Positions 33,201 to 47,986 of a stretch of 64,000 nt of DNA are shown here, piece by piece (position 1 is the first letter of the stretch; every line of letters begins with the position of its first letter). Origin of the DNA: Sulfurovum sp. (lineage in GTDB: Bacteria; Campylobacterota; Campylobacteria; Campylobacterales; Sulfurovaceae). The DNA lies in assembly GCA_024637255.1 (NCBI GenBank), contig JAGXFO010000013.1:1-64000 (forward strand), written 5' to 3'. The notes beneath the pieces are model-generated. The model did no database searches and had not been told where the DNA came from. It saw only the letters and a list, made by a program, of their open reading frames with translations. Made by a program: the position numbers and the translations under genes.

Positions 33201-33566
33201 TTATATTTTGATAAACAAGATATATTTCTTCTCTGTCATAGACTTCCCAAATCCGACTACTTCGATATCGGAATACTTTGCATTCACATCCATTCTAAGC
33301 TCATACATCATATCAGCTATAGGAAGTATAAGTAATTTCTTTACAAGCTCGCCTACAGTGCTAGCAGATCTGCTACCGTCTATCTTGAATAGAAGTTGTT
33401 TGTGCTTCTCATCTAAAAGGTATTGACTAATTGGTGATTCACCTGCATATATCAATTTCTCTGCATTCTCAGGATCCTCTCTCAAAAGCATGGCCGTCAA
33501 AACAAAGTCTTCCTGATTGCCTATCTCTTCTCGTATATCTTCTATGAGATCTATGACAACTTTCAT
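33201..33566 (-). CDS. Conserved hypothetical protein
   Basis: A 121-residue soluble, acidic protein with two helical parts (IEDIREEIGNQEDFVLTAMLLRE and VGELVKKLLILPIADMMYELRM) and a C-terminal beta section (IEVVGFGKSMTEKKYILFIKI). AAAGGA stands 6 bases before the ATG, supporting a real gene. It converges with the HTH gene at 32943. I do not recognise the family. Confidence 0.65.
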   Translation of the reverse strand: MKVVIDLIEDIREEIGNQEDFVLTAMLLREDPENAEKLIYAGESPISQYLLDEKHKQLLFKIDGSRSASTVGELVKKLLILPIADMMYELRMDVNAKYSDIEVVGFGKSMTEKKYILFIKI

Positions 33567-33664
33567 GTTTTTCCTTTGCCTGAAACTATATATTCAATAG
33601 TGATACTTTAGCTATCAATTTGGTTTGATGTGATTCATGAGGAGGAGTTTGCTAGATACTATGT

Positions 33665-33712
33665 GACCGAATGAATAAAGCCCATTCGGTCGAAGTTGCA
33701 GTAAAATACTGC
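33665..33712 (-). terminator. Two hairpins after fusA
   Basis: GACCGAATG (33665-33673) pairs with CATTCGGTC (33683-33691), and GCAGTA (33698-33703) with TACTGC (33707-33712). They directly follow the fusA stop on the minus strand and probably end the rpsL-rpsG-fusA transcript. Confidence 0.6.
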
Positions 33713-33718
33713 GAAATA

Positions 33719-35809
33719 TTAACTATTTCTTTTTAAAATTATCTCTTTTGCTACATTTTGCGGAACTTCTTCATAGTGGTCAAATTCCATAGCATACGTC
33801 GCACGACCTTGAGTCATTGAACGCAAGTCTGTCGAGTATCCGAACATTTCAGAAAGTGGGACAAATGCATTCACAATTTTGTGTCCAGCTCTGTCATCCA
33901 TACCTGTTACTTGACCACGTCTTTTGGCAATATCACCAATAACGTCACCCATATTCTCTTCAGGTGTCTCAACTTCAACTTTCATCAAAGGTTCCAAGAT
34001 AACTGGACTAGCTTCTCTACAACCTTCTCTGAAACCCATTGAACCAGCCAATTTAAATGCCATTTCAGATGAATCGACATCATGGTAAGAACCATCATAA
34101 AGTGTCACTTTGATATCTTCAACAGGGTAGCCTGCCTGAATACCTCTAGCCATTGCTTCCTGGATACCTTTATTGACCGGCTGGATAAATTCTTTTGGAA
34201 TAGCTCCACCTTTAACTGCATCAACAAACTCATAGCCAGCTCCAGCTTCTTGTGGTTCAATCTCAAGATAAACATGGCCAAATTGTCCACGTCCTCCAGA
34301 TTGCTTAGCATACTTGTACTCTTTTTTCACTGCTTTTCTAATTGTTTCTCTATATGAAACTTGTGGCGCGCCTACATCTGCTTCTACTTTGAATTCTCTT
34401 TTCATTCTGTCAACAAGAATTTCTAGGTGAAGTTCACCCATTCCTGAGATAATAGTCTGGCCAGTTTCTTCATCTGTATTTACTCTGAATGATGGATCCT
34501 CAGCAGCTAGTTTACCCAGTGCGATACCCATTTTTTCTTGGTCAGCTTTTGTTTTTGGCTCAACTGCAACAGAGATAACCGGCTCAGGAAAGTCCATTCT
34601 TTCAAGTACTACCTGATCTGATGGGTCACATAGTGTATCTCCTGTTGTCGAATATTTAAGTCCAACAACTGCGCCAATCTCTCCAGCATAAATCTCTGCC
34701 ACTTCTTCACGTTTAATCGCATGCATTTTCATGATACGACCGATACGCTCTTTTTTGTCTTTTGTTGTGTTGTGCACATGCGAACCTGACTCTAAAGAAC
34801 CTCGGTATACACGGATAAAAGTCAGTGTTCCGACAAAAGGGTCGGTCATGATTTTAAATGCTAAAGCTGCAAATGGACCATTGTCTGTTGACGGTACAAT
34901 TACTTCTTTGGTTTCATCATCCATCATTGTACCCTTAATTGGAGGGGCCTCTACCGGAGATGGAAGATAAGCAACAACTGCGTCAAGTAAAGTTTGAACA
35001 CCTTTGTTTTTAAATGCAGTACCTGGAATCATTGGTACTACGTGCATACCAATTGTTGCAGCTTTAATACCGGCAACAATTTCTTCTTCAGTCAATGCTT
35101 CACCCTCAAGGAATTTTTCCATGAGGCTGTCATTGCCTTCAGCTTCAGAAATGCCTTCAATCATTTTTTCTCTAAACTCTTCAGCTTGCGCCTGAAGTTC
35201 AGGACGGATCTCTTGCTCATGGTAGTTAGAACCCATTTCAGCATCTTTATCCCAAACGATTTCTTTCATTTTAACAAGGTCAACCACACCTTCAAAACCT
35301 TCTTCAGCTCCGATAGGAAGTTGGATCACAAGTGGGTTACCTTTAAGTCTGTCTCTTATTTGTCTTTCAACTTCTAGGAAATCAGCTCCTGTTCTATCCA
35401 TTTTATTTACAAATACCAATGAAGGTACGCCATAACGGTTTCTTTGTCTCCAAACAGTTTCTGATTGTGGCTGAACTCCACCAACGGCACAGAAGACTGA
35501 GACAGCGCCATCAAGTACTCTCATAGAACGCTCCACTTCAATCGTGAAGTCAACGTGTCCCGGAGTATCGATGATGTTGATCTGTTTACCTAACCACTCA
35601 CAAGTAGTAGCAGCAGAAGTAATCGTAATACCTCTTTCCTGCTCCTGCTCCATCCAGTCCATAGTTGCAGCACCATCATGTACTTCGCCTATCTTATGCT
35701 CTACACCTGTGTAGAAAAGGATTCTTTCAGTGGTGGTTGTTTTACCCGCATCAATGTGAGCAGCAATACCGATATTTCTTACGTCTTCAAGTTTGTGCGT
35801 TCTTGCCAT
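33719..35809 (-). CDS. fusA: Elongation factor G
   Basis: A 696-residue translational GTPase that drives translocation. The P-loop AHIDAGKTTTTERI, the switch and G4 motifs DTPGHVDFT and VNKMDRTGADF, and the domain IV segment SGGRGQFGHV are present. Length is standard. It lies 11 bp after rpsG. Unlike the classic str operon, tuf does not follow; the only tuf seen is at 49516. Confidence 0.97.
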   Translation of the reverse strand: MARTHKLEDVRNIGIAAHIDAGKTTTTERILFYTGVEHKIGEVHDGAATMDWMEQEQERGITITSAATTCEWLGKQINIIDTPGHVDFTIEVERSMRVLDGAVSVFCAVGGVQPQSETVWRQRNRYGVPSLVFVNKMDRTGADFLEVERQIRDRLKGNPLVIQLPIGAEEGFEGVVDLVKMKEIVWDKDAEMGSNYHEQEIRPELQAQAEEFREKMIEGISEAEGNDSLMEKFLEGEALTEEEIVAGIKAATIGMHVVPMIPGTAFKNKGVQTLLDAVVAYLPSPVEAPPIKGTMMDDETKEVIVPSTDNGPFAALAFKIMTDPFVGTLTFIRVYRGSLESGSHVHNTTKDKKERIGRIMKMHAIKREEVAEIYAGEIGAVVGLKYSTTGDTLCDPSDQVVLERMDFPEPVISVAVEPKTKADQEKMGIALGKLAAEDPSFRVNTDEETGQTIISGMGELHLEILVDRMKREFKVEADVGAPQVSYRETIRKAVKKEYKYAKQSGGRGQFGHVYLEIEPQEAGAGYEFVDAVKGGAIPKEFIQPVNKGIQEAMARGIQAGYPVEDIKVTLYDGSYHDVDSSEMAFKLAGSMGFREGCREASPVILEPLMKVEVETPEENMGDVIGDIAKRRGQVTGMDDRAGHKIVNAFVPLSEMFGYSTDLRSMTQGRATYAMEFDHYEEVPQNVAKEIILKRNS

Positions 35810-35820
35810 AACCTAATTCC

Positions 35821-36288
35821 TTACCATCTATAGTGAGCAAATGCTTTGTTTGCTTCAGCCATTCTGTACGTATCTTCTTTCTTTTTGAAAGCAGAACCTT
35901 TTTCAGTAGCAGCCTCCATAAGTTCATTACTTAGACGCTCCATCATAGTTCTTTCATTTCTTTTTCTAGCTGCATCAACGATCCATCTGATTCCCAGTGA
36001 TTGCTGTCTTACAGGTCTAACTTCGATAGGCACCTGATATGTTGCGCCACCTACTCTTCTACTTTTTACTTCTATTACAGGCTTGACGTTATCCATTGCT
36101 TTGTTGAATACATCAATACTTTTTTCACCAGATTTTGATTCAATTCTCTCTAACGCAGCATACATTACTCTTTGTGCTGTGCTTTTCTTACCACCAAGCA
36201 TAATTGCGTTGATGAACTTTGTTAATACTTTAGAACCATGTATTGGATCTGGCAATACTGGTCTAACGGGAGCTTTTCTTCTTCTCAT
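35821..36288 (-). CDS. rpsG: 30S ribosomal protein S7
   Basis: A 155-residue protein that nucleates assembly of the 16S rRNA 3' domain. It begins MRRRKAPVRPVLPDP and holds the conserved MLGGKKSTAQRVMY, RVGGATYQVPIEVRP and RWIVDAARKRNERTM. It is separated from rpsL by a 128-bp spacer with a small hairpin (AGCTTA/TAAGCT, 36365-36380), which might carry S7-dependent feedback as in E. coli. That is speculative. Confidence 0.97.
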   Translation of the reverse strand: MRRRKAPVRPVLPDPIHGSKVLTKFINAIMLGGKKSTAQRVMYAALERIESKSGEKSIDVFNKAMDNVKPVIEVKSRRVGGATYQVPIEVRPVRQQSLGIRWIVDAARKRNERTMMERLSNELMEAATEKGSAFKKKEDTYRMAEANKAFAHYRW

Positions 36289-36416
36289 TGTGTTTCCTCT
36301 TCAATCTTATATAGTTGATTTACTCAAGTCTTGTCCCCTAAGGATTCTGACAACACCTGTTTCAAGCTTATTGCTAAGCTAAACTTTTACTCTAATGCAT
36401 TTAAATAATCTAGTGA

Positions 36417-36791
36417 TTATTTTTTAGGTCTTTTAGTACCGTACTTAGAACGTGCAACAGTTCTGCCATTTACACCTGAAGCATCTAGTGCACCACGAAC
36501 AATATGATACTTAACACCAGGTAAATCTTTAATTCTTCCGCCCCTTACGAGTACGATTGAGTGTTCCTGAAGGTTGTGACCCTCTCCACCAATATATGAG
36601 ATTACTTCAAAGCCACTTGTCAATCTTACTTTGGCAACTTTTCTAAGTGCTGAGTTAGGTTTCTTTGGTGTTGTAGTATAAACTCTTGTACATACGCCTC
36701 TTCTTTGAGGACATTTTACGAGCGCAGGTGATTTTGATTTTTTCACTTGCTTTTGACGTTCTTTACGAATCAATTGGTTAATTGTAGGCAA
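36417..36791 (-). CDS. rpsL: 30S ribosomal protein S12
   Basis: A 124-residue decoding-centre protein. It starts MPTINQLIRKERQ and carries KSPALVKCPQRRGVCTRVYTTTPKKPNSALRK and the streptomycin-site segments TTPKKPNSA and GGRIKDLPGVKYH; Lys at the classic resistance positions is wild type. First gene of rpsL-rpsG-fusA, with its own promoter upstream (-10 at 37008-37013). Confidence 0.97.
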   Translation of the reverse strand: MPTINQLIRKERQKQVKKSKSPALVKCPQRRGVCTRVYTTTPKKPNSALRKVAKVRLTSGFEVISYIGGEGHNLQEHSIVLVRGGRIKDLPGVKYHIVRGALDASGVNGRTVARSKYGTKRPKK

Positions 36792-37007
36792 ATCGTTTCC
36801 TTTCTTTCTGGTTAGTTTGAATTGAGATCATCTCTCTTGAATCTGGGTTCTTACACCACATAAAAGTACTTAAATCAAGTATTTTTATGTACCGTAAACC
36901 ACAAAAATTACCAGTCATTTGAGCCCACTGCTGAAGTGAACCTAGTGTTAACGTAGTCTTTTAGAGCTTTACTCTTCAAGTCGTTCTGCACATAATTTTG
37001 GAGGCAT

Positions 37008-37013
37008 ATTATA
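37008..37013 (-). promoter_or_regulatory. -10 box of the rpsL-rpsG-fusA promoter
   Basis: TATAAT on the minus strand, followed by ATGCC, about 215 bp upstream of rpsL. T-rich DNA precedes it (TTTTTAAAGAATTTTT), as is usual for sigma-70 promoters in Campylobacterota. Confidence 0.55.
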
Positions 37014-37064
37014 TCGAAAAATTCTTTAAAAATTCTTATATCTAGAAGAGAGGAGAAACAATGA

Positions 37065-37074
37065 GGGGGGGGGG
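37065..37074. repeat. Homopolymeric run of ten G
   Basis: Ten G in a row on the plus strand, between the rpoC end and the rpsL promoter. On the plus strand AGGAG-AAACA-ATG precedes the run, so it also sits inside a tiny reading frame whose length depends on the number of G. Such runs slip during replication in Campylobacter and Helicobacter. Confidence 0.9.
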
Positions 37075-37079
37075 TTAAC

Positions 37080-37105
37080 CTGTTTCTAGCCTCAACTAGA
37101 AACAG
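37080..37105 (-). terminator. Strong hairpin after rpoC
   Basis: CTGTTTCTAG (37080-37089) is the exact reverse complement of CTAGAAACAG (37096-37105), around six bases. It begins 11 bp after the rpoC stop. A C-run follows it instead of a U-run, so it is unusual as an intrinsic terminator. Confidence 0.6.
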
Positions 37106-37115
37106 TGTGCTACGA

Positions 37116-41637
<4,522 letters not shown>

Positions 41638-41645
<8 letters not shown>

Positions 41646-44600
41646 TTTCACCCTCCACTTCTTTATTGCTCTCATATAATTCTGCATCAAGACCCAAAGC
41701 CTGAAGCTCTTTTGTCAATACAAACATCGTTTCAGGCACACCCGATGCCGGTACGGATTCACCTTTGGTAATCGCTCTGTATGCTCTTGCTCTACCTTCA
41801 ACATCATCAGATTTGATCGTCAGCATTTCTTTAAGCGTGTGTGCTGCACCGTATGCTTCGAGTGCCCATACTTCCATTTCTCCAAATCTTTGTCCACCAA
41901 AGAGTGCTTTACCGCCTACTGGCTGCTGCGTCACAAGCGAGTAAGGTCCCGTTGAACGTGCGTGTACTTTTTCATCAACCAAGTGATGAAGTTTAAGCAT
42001 ATACATATATCCGACATTGACTCTTTCTATCATTTGCTCACCTGTTTTACCATCAAACAATACCATCTTGCCATCACTGTCCATTTTGGCCATCTCGAAA
42101 AGTTTGTCAAATTCGGCTTGATTGGTTCCCTCAAATACTGGTGCTGCAAATTTTACACCCTTAGCCCAGTCTCTTCCGTATTTAATCAAATCTTCATCAC
42201 TCATAGCGGTCAATACTTCTTTTGCATTCATCAGTTTTGCCACATCTGCAATCTCAATCATCTTGGCTCTAAGATCCTGAATAAAACTTTCTTGCTGATT
42301 TACAAACATCTCTTCAATCTGCTCACCAAGATTTTTACCAATCAATCCTAAATGCACTTCGAGGATCTGTCCTATGTTCATACGTGAAGGTACACCCAGT
42401 GGGTTCAAAATAAGATCTACCGGTCTTCCGTCCTCTTGGTATGGCATATCAATTTCTGGAACGATGTTGGAGACAATACCTTTGTTTCCGTGGCGCCCTG
42501 CCATTTTGTCGCCTACTTTGAGTTTTCTCTTTGTAGCGATATAAATTTTGACCAGCTTGGTTACACCTGAAGGAAGAATATCATCTTTATCAAGTACAAC
42601 CAGTTTCTCTTCATGATCTGTTTTAAGTCTTTTCTTTTGTTTTAAGAAATAATTTTTCAGTGATTCATACTCATTTTGTACATCATCAGAATAAGACTGA
42701 ACTACACCCCTAAGGGCAAATCTATTCACTCCCCTGATAATCTCTTCTGGAATTTTAGATCCCGCTATATATTCAGTTTCACCGATGGTTACAGCTTTGG
42801 CCAGCCCCTGCCCTGAAAGATAGTTTGCGATACGCAGGATCTCTTCTCTGTCTATCATAAGAAGCTGATCATGGTGATCGCCGTCCAAAACAGATTTCTC
42901 TTCTTCATAGGCCTGAATAGCACGCGCATCTTTTTCATAGCCTTTTTTCGTAAAGACTTTTATATCAACAATCACACCTTCCATAGTTGCCGGGCAGTAA
43001 AGTGATTTATTTACTACATGTCCTGCTTTTTCCCCAAAGATAGCTCTAAGCAATCTCTCTTCTGGTGTTGGCTTAATCTCACCTTTAGGGCTCACCTTAC
43101 CTACAAGAATCATACCCGGCTTCACGTAAGTACCTATCTGAACAATACCGCTTTCATCCAAGTGAAGCAATTCGTCTTCACGTATATTTGGAATGTCACG
43201 GGTAATCTCTTCTGTACCATGCTTAAGCTCTCTTGCTTCTACTTCTTTTTCATAAGTATGCACTGAAGTAAATGTATCTTCGCGTATAAGTCTTTCAGAA
43301 ATAACAACCGCATCCTCATAATTATATCCATACCAAGGCATAAATGCCACACGAATATTTTTACCAATAGCAAGTTCGCCCTGGTCCATATTTGCACCAT
43401 CTGCTATGACTTGACTTGCCTTAATTTTATCGCCCAGTTTAACAATAGGCACTTGAGTAAAGGTAGTGTTCTGGTTGGTTCTCATATTCTTTTCAAGTGG
43501 ATAGTGGTCTATAAATACACCACTTTCATCCTCGCCCATGATGTAAATATTTTTACCATCTATTTTTTCAACCGTACCTGCTCTTCCTGCTTTGACACAT
43601 TCCCAGGCATCACGGCTCACAATAGCTTCCATTCCTGTTCCAACCATCGGTGCCTCTGTTTTAATAAGAGGAACTGCTTGACGTTGCATGTTTGAACCCA
43701 TCAGTGCACGGTTGGCATCATCATGCTCCAAGAATGGAATCAATGCCGCAGCAGAGCCAGAAATCATCAGTGGAGATATATCTATAAGGTCAACTCTTTT
43801 TGCCTCATTAAGTTCAATATTACCATTAAGTCTAGTCTCAATAAGATCTTCTACAATACGCCCATCTTCACTTACGACAGTGGATGCAGGAGCGATACAC
43901 TTATCTTCTTCCTGTGTTGCAGTAATATAGACAATCTCATTTGTAACCTGGCAATCTTTTACCACTTTATACGGTGCCTCAATAAATCCATGCTCATTTA
44001 CTTTTGAGTAGGTTGCAAGCGTATTGATAAGACCAATATTTTGTCCTTCTGGTGTCTCAATCGGACAAATACGTCCATAATGCGTAGGGTGCACATCCCT
44101 TACTTCAAATCCGGCTCTTTCTTTGACAAGACCGCCCTCGCCCAATGCAGAAAGTCTTCTTTTGTGTGTCACTTCTGAAAGTGGATTCGTCTGGTCCATA
44201 AACTGAGAAAGCTGTCCAGAAGAGAAAAATTCCAAAATGGTATTGGTAATCATTTTAGAGTTTACCAAATCATGAGGCATCAACTCATCCAAAGTTCCCG
44301 ATACTGTTGTCATCTTGTCTTTAATGGCTTTTTGCATTTTCACAAGACCATTATGAAGTTCATTGCCCAAAAGCTCACCGATGGCTCTGATTCTTCTGTT
44401 ACCCAGGTGATCTCTGTCATCTATATGACCTTGGCCATTCTTCACTTTAATAAGATATTTAACCGTATTGATAAGATCTTCTGTTGTAAGTATAGTCGCA
44501 TACTCAGGAATATCAAGACCAAGCTTGTGGTTCATTTTCATACGACCCACTTTAGTAAGATCATATCTTTCAGGGTCAAAGAAAAGTTGTTTTAAAAACG

Positions 44601-45795
44601 ATTTTGCAGCCTCAGGTGTTACAGGCTCACCCGGTCTCATCACCTTATAAATACGTATGGCCGAAAGTATATTCTCGTCATCTATACGCTCTGTTTGCTT
44701 TAAAAGTCTTAAACTTTCACCGTCTGCAATAAAAGCATTGATAATAGACATATCCGCACCCTCAGCAAGGTCGTTAATAATCTCAACCGTATCAATACCC
44801 TGCTCAATCATCTTTTTAAGTTTACCTTCATCCAAAGGCGTTACAACATCATAAAGCACTTCTCCGCTTTCTTGATCGATAATAGGTTTTGCCAAGTGTC
44901 TTTCCATGAGAATTTCGAGGGGATATTCAATCCACTCCAAGCCATCTTCAATCAGTTTCTCTGCTTTCTTCTTTGTCAGTCTTTTGCCTGCATTGACCAC
45001 TGTATTGCCATCCATGTCTTTTACATCATAGTCGGCTCTACCTGAAAAATCATTTGCTTCAAACTTTACAAGGAACCTATTTTCTTTAATGGTAATCACT
45101 TTTGTTGAATAAAATAGTTTTACAATATCATCTTTAGAGTAGTCCAACGCTCTAAAAAGAATCGTTACAGGAATCTTTCTTCTTTTGTTGATACGTGCGT
45201 AAAGAATGCCCTTAGAGTCATATTCAAAATACAGCCATGATCCACGATCTGGTATGATCTGTGCAGAGTAAAGCATTCCGCTTCCAACTGTAGTTCCTTC
45301 TTCTTCTTTAAAAATAACCCCAGGAGATCTGTGAAGCTGGTTTACGATAACCCTTTCAACGCCATTTACAACAAAAGAGGTTCTCTCTGTCATCAAAGGA
45401 ATATCACGCACAAAAACCGCTTGCTCTTTAATCTCTTTGGGATCAAGTTTTTCACCTGTTTTTTCATCTCTGTTCCAGATAGTCAGTGAAATATTCATCT
45501 TAAGTGACACAGAGTAGGTTAATCCTCTCTCCATACACTCTCTTACAGTATATTTAGGCTTAACGATTTCAGAGTTTTTATAGTTTAGCGTAAGTCTGTT
45601 TTGCTGGTCAGTTATAGGGAAAGCTGATCTAAATACTTTTTCTAGTGTAGAATTTTTTCTGTCTTTTTCACCTAACATTAAAAAGTTTTCATAACTTTTT
45701 TGTTGAAGTTGGAGCAGGTTTGGAATTTCAATTTCTCTTGGTGTCTTGGAAAAGTCAACACGGAGTCTGTTACCAGAATGTAAAGAATTTAACAT
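41638..45795 (-). CDS. rpoB: RNA polymerase subunit beta
   Basis: A 1385-residue subunit. The rifampicin region (FFSSGQLSQFMDQTNPLSEVTHKRRLSALG) is intact with wild-type residues, followed by the catalytic-site segments MPWYGYNYEDA and KMAGRHGNKG. The C-terminal anchor LFGGQRFGEMEVWALEAYGA is present. The protein begins MLNSLHSGNRLRVDF. rplL lies 176 bp upstream with a strong hairpin in the spacer. Confidence 0.97.
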
Positions 45796-45933
45796 GGGGT
45801 TATCCTTATTTCGGTTTAGTTTGGTTTATGTAGTTGGTTAATGTGCATATTGGGTACACAAAGAAACTATTGACATGAGGGTATGAAATGTCTCCGAATA
45901 GTTTATCACTATATCCAATGAGGTTTGTAATAT

Positions 45934-45958
45934 GAGCTTAGGCAGACTGCCTAAGCTC
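45934..45958 (-). terminator. Hairpin between rplL and rpoB (attenuator candidate)
   Basis: GAGCTTAGGCA (45934-45944) pairs perfectly with TGCCTAAGCTC (45948-45958) around GAC. It starts 13 bp after the rplL stop. E. coli has a partial terminator at this same place that lowers rpoBC relative to the ribosomal proteins; the same role is inferred here. Confidence 0.65.
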
Positions 45959-45971
45959 GCTTAAATAATGA

Positions 45972-46343
45972 TTATTTAAGCTCGCAAGTAGCGCCTGCTT
46001 CTTCGATTTCTTTTTTGAAAGCTTCAGCTTCTTCTTTAGATACGCCTTCTTTAAGTATAGATGGTGTTTCTTCAACAGCAGCTTTTGCTTCTTTAAGCCC
46101 AAGACCAGTGATTGCTCTTACCACTTTAATGGCATTGATTTTTTTGTCACCAGCAGATGTAAGAACTACTGTAAATTCTGTTTGCTCTTCAGCCGCTTCA
46201 GTAGCTGCAGCAGGACCGCCAGCTACTACAGTAGCTTGAGCAGATACACCAAATTTTTCTTCAAATTCTTTTACAAGCTCTGAGAGCTCAAGTACTGACA
46301 TGTTTGAGATAAACTCAAGAACATCTTCTTTAGTTGTTGCCAT
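45972..46343 (-). CDS. rplL: 50S ribosomal protein L7/L12
   Basis: A 123-residue stalk protein: N-terminal dimerisation part (EDVLEFISNMSVLELSELVKEFEEKFG), Ala-rich hinge, and factor-binding C-terminal domain (KKINAIKVVRAITGLGLKEAKAAVEE). The start is ATG 46343 behind AAGGAAA; an ATG at 46382 opens a longer frame without support. It is 80 bp after rplJ. Confidence 0.96.
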   Translation of the reverse strand: MATTKEDVLEFISNMSVLELSELVKEFEEKFGVSAQATVVAGGPAAATEAAEEQTEFTVVLTSAGDKKINAIKVVRAITGLGLKEAKAAVEETPSILKEGVSKEEAEAFKKEIEEAGATCELK

Positions 46344-46422
46344 AATATTTTCCTTAATATCAAAATTAGTTAAAACTGCCATTGCAGTTTTAAATTAAAA
46401 GAGCCTTGTGGCTCTCACCACT

Positions 46423-46905
46423 CTATGCTTCTTCTTTTTTAGCAGCCAATGCATTCAATCCGATTGTAAAGTTTTGTACTGGTGCATTCCAAACATTAAG
46501 AAGCATACCAATAAGTACTTCTTTACTAGGAAGTTTAGCCATTGCATTAATTGTTTGCAAGCTGGCAACTTCACCCTGGATCAAACCAGTTTTGATTGAA
46601 AACTTATCTTTGAATTGAGTTGCAGCCTGATCAGCAATTTTACAAGGTGTTATTTGAGCATCGCCCCAGATTACAAGGTTTGTTTCAGTTAAACTTATTG
46701 CCTCACATCCTGCATTTTGCAATGCAATCTGTGCTAGTTTATTGTTGATAACCTTAACTTTTGTATCTTCATCTTTTGCAAGATTTCTTACAATTTCAAG
46801 TTTATCAACAGTCATGCCCTTATAATCACAAACGATGATAGCGCCAGCAGCTTTAAACTCAGCTGTCATTTCTGCAACTAATTCTTCTTTTCTAGTTCTA
46901 GTCAT
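46423..46905 (-). CDS. rplJ: 50S ribosomal protein L10
   Basis: A 160-residue stalk base protein that carries L7/L12 dimers on its C-terminal helix. It begins MTRTRKEELVAEMTAEFKAAGAIIVCDYKGM, typical of L10. A 222-base leader separates it from rplA, in the position of the L10 autoregulatory leader of many bacteria. Confidence 0.95.
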   Translation of the reverse strand: MTRTRKEELVAEMTAEFKAAGAIIVCDYKGMTVDKLEIVRNLAKDEDTKVKVINNKLAQIALQNAGCEAISLTETNLVIWGDAQITPCKIADQAATQFKDKFSIKTGLIQGEVASLQTINAMAKLPSKEVLIGMLLNVWNAPVQNFTIGLNALAAKKEEA

Positions 46906-47127
46906 ATATTCTCCTTCCGACCTCTAAAAGGGTGTTGTAAATCCTATTGGACATATTCAACGCATATATTTTTTCAAATATATTAATTAAGCTTACGCCC
47001 CTATTATCTTTGATCTAAGATTATGAGTTTCCTCAAAAGACAACTATTCTATAGTTTTCTTTTGAAAATACTTTAACGCATATATTGCTTGGGTTAGCTG
47101 TTTATGCTAACCCAATGCAATAATCTA
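46906..47127 (-). promoter_or_regulatory. L10 leader region with L1-end hairpin
   Basis: This is the spacer between rplA and rplJ. Directly after rplA, GCTAACCC (47106-47113) pairs with GGGTTAGC (47091-47098) on a stem that extends with one bulge through TTGC/GCAA. The rest holds several smaller stems and leads into the rplJ ribosome site. L10 leaders that bind L10(L12)4 occur here in other bacteria; I infer the same but did not fold it. Confidence 0.5.
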
Positions 47128-47832
47128 TTATTTCATATCCATTAATTCTGATGTATTCAGCGTAATCGATGGACTCATGGTAAGTGATAGTGCGCCATTA
47201 GAAATATATCTACCTTTTGCAGATGCTGGTTTTGCCTTGTTGATGGCCTTAACTAATGTTGCAAAATTTTCTTTAATCTGATCTTCAGAAAAAGATATCT
47301 TGCCAATTCCAGCATGGATGTTACCTTTTTTGTCTACTCTAAAGTTAACTTGTCCACCCTTTGCATTTTCAACTGCTTTTGCCACATCCATAGTAACTGT
47401 ACCAGTCTTAGGATTAGGCATAAGACCTTTTGGTCCAAGTATTCTTGCTACTTTACCAAGAACACCCATCATATCAGGTGTTGAGATAACGATATCAAAA
47501 TCAATATTGCCTGCCTGAATTGCCTCGATAAGATCTGTAGAGCCTACTATGTCTGCACCCGCTGCCTTAGCTTCGTCCGCTTTTGCGTCTTTTGCAAATA
47601 CTGCTACTCTTACTGTTTTACCAGTTCCGTTAGGAAGAACCACTGATCCTCTAATCATTTGATCTGCATGTCTTGGGTCAACATTTAAGTTAAGTGCCAC
47701 TACAACAGTTTCATCAAATTTAGCTGATTTAAGGTTTTTAAGTGTAGTCATTGCTTCATCAATACTATATATTTTAGTAGTATCTACTACTTTAAGTAGT
47801 GCTTCTCTTCTTTTACTTGGTTTTTTTGCCAT
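47128..47832 (-). CDS. rplA: 50S ribosomal protein L1
   Basis: A 234-residue protein of the L1 stalk. It begins MAKKPSKRREALLKV and holds PNGTGKTVRVAVFA and LGPKGLMPNPKTGTVT, both diagnostic. The start ATG 47832 has GGAGAA upstream; the longer frame to 47859 is not supported. It follows rplK by 154 bp. Confidence 0.96.
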   Translation of the reverse strand: MAKKPSKRREALLKVVDTTKIYSIDEAMTTLKNLKSAKFDETVVVALNLNVDPRHADQMIRGSVVLPNGTGKTVRVAVFAKDAKADEAKAAGADIVGSTDLIEAIQAGNIDFDIVISTPDMMGVLGKVARILGPKGLMPNPKTGTVTMDVAKAVENAKGGQVNFRVDKKGNIHAGIGKISFSEDQIKENFATLVKAINKAKPASAKGRYISNGALSLTMSPSITLNTSELMDMK

Positions 47833-47986
47833 TTTATTCTCCGCTTTATATGCTCCCACACTTTTAAATCATGTGGTTATGATTTGTACTCTTCAAATAC
47901 GATCAGTCACTGAGTTAACAGCCGAAGCTGTCTTGGTGACAACGTAGTTATTTGAACTTAATCAAATAACGTTCTTGAATCCTAGA

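Larger units (their letters stand above)
36792..37115 (-). other. Spacer between rpoC and rpsL (324 bp)
   Basis: It holds no gene I can support. On the minus strand, in order: the rpoC hairpin (37080-37105), the run of ten C (ten G on the plus strand, 37065-37074), the rpsL promoter (37008-37013) and a leader of about 210 bases for rpsL. The leader contains TAAAAGTACTTAAATCAAGTATTTTTA-type short repeats near 36861-36887 that can form an AT-rich stem. Confidence 0.6.
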
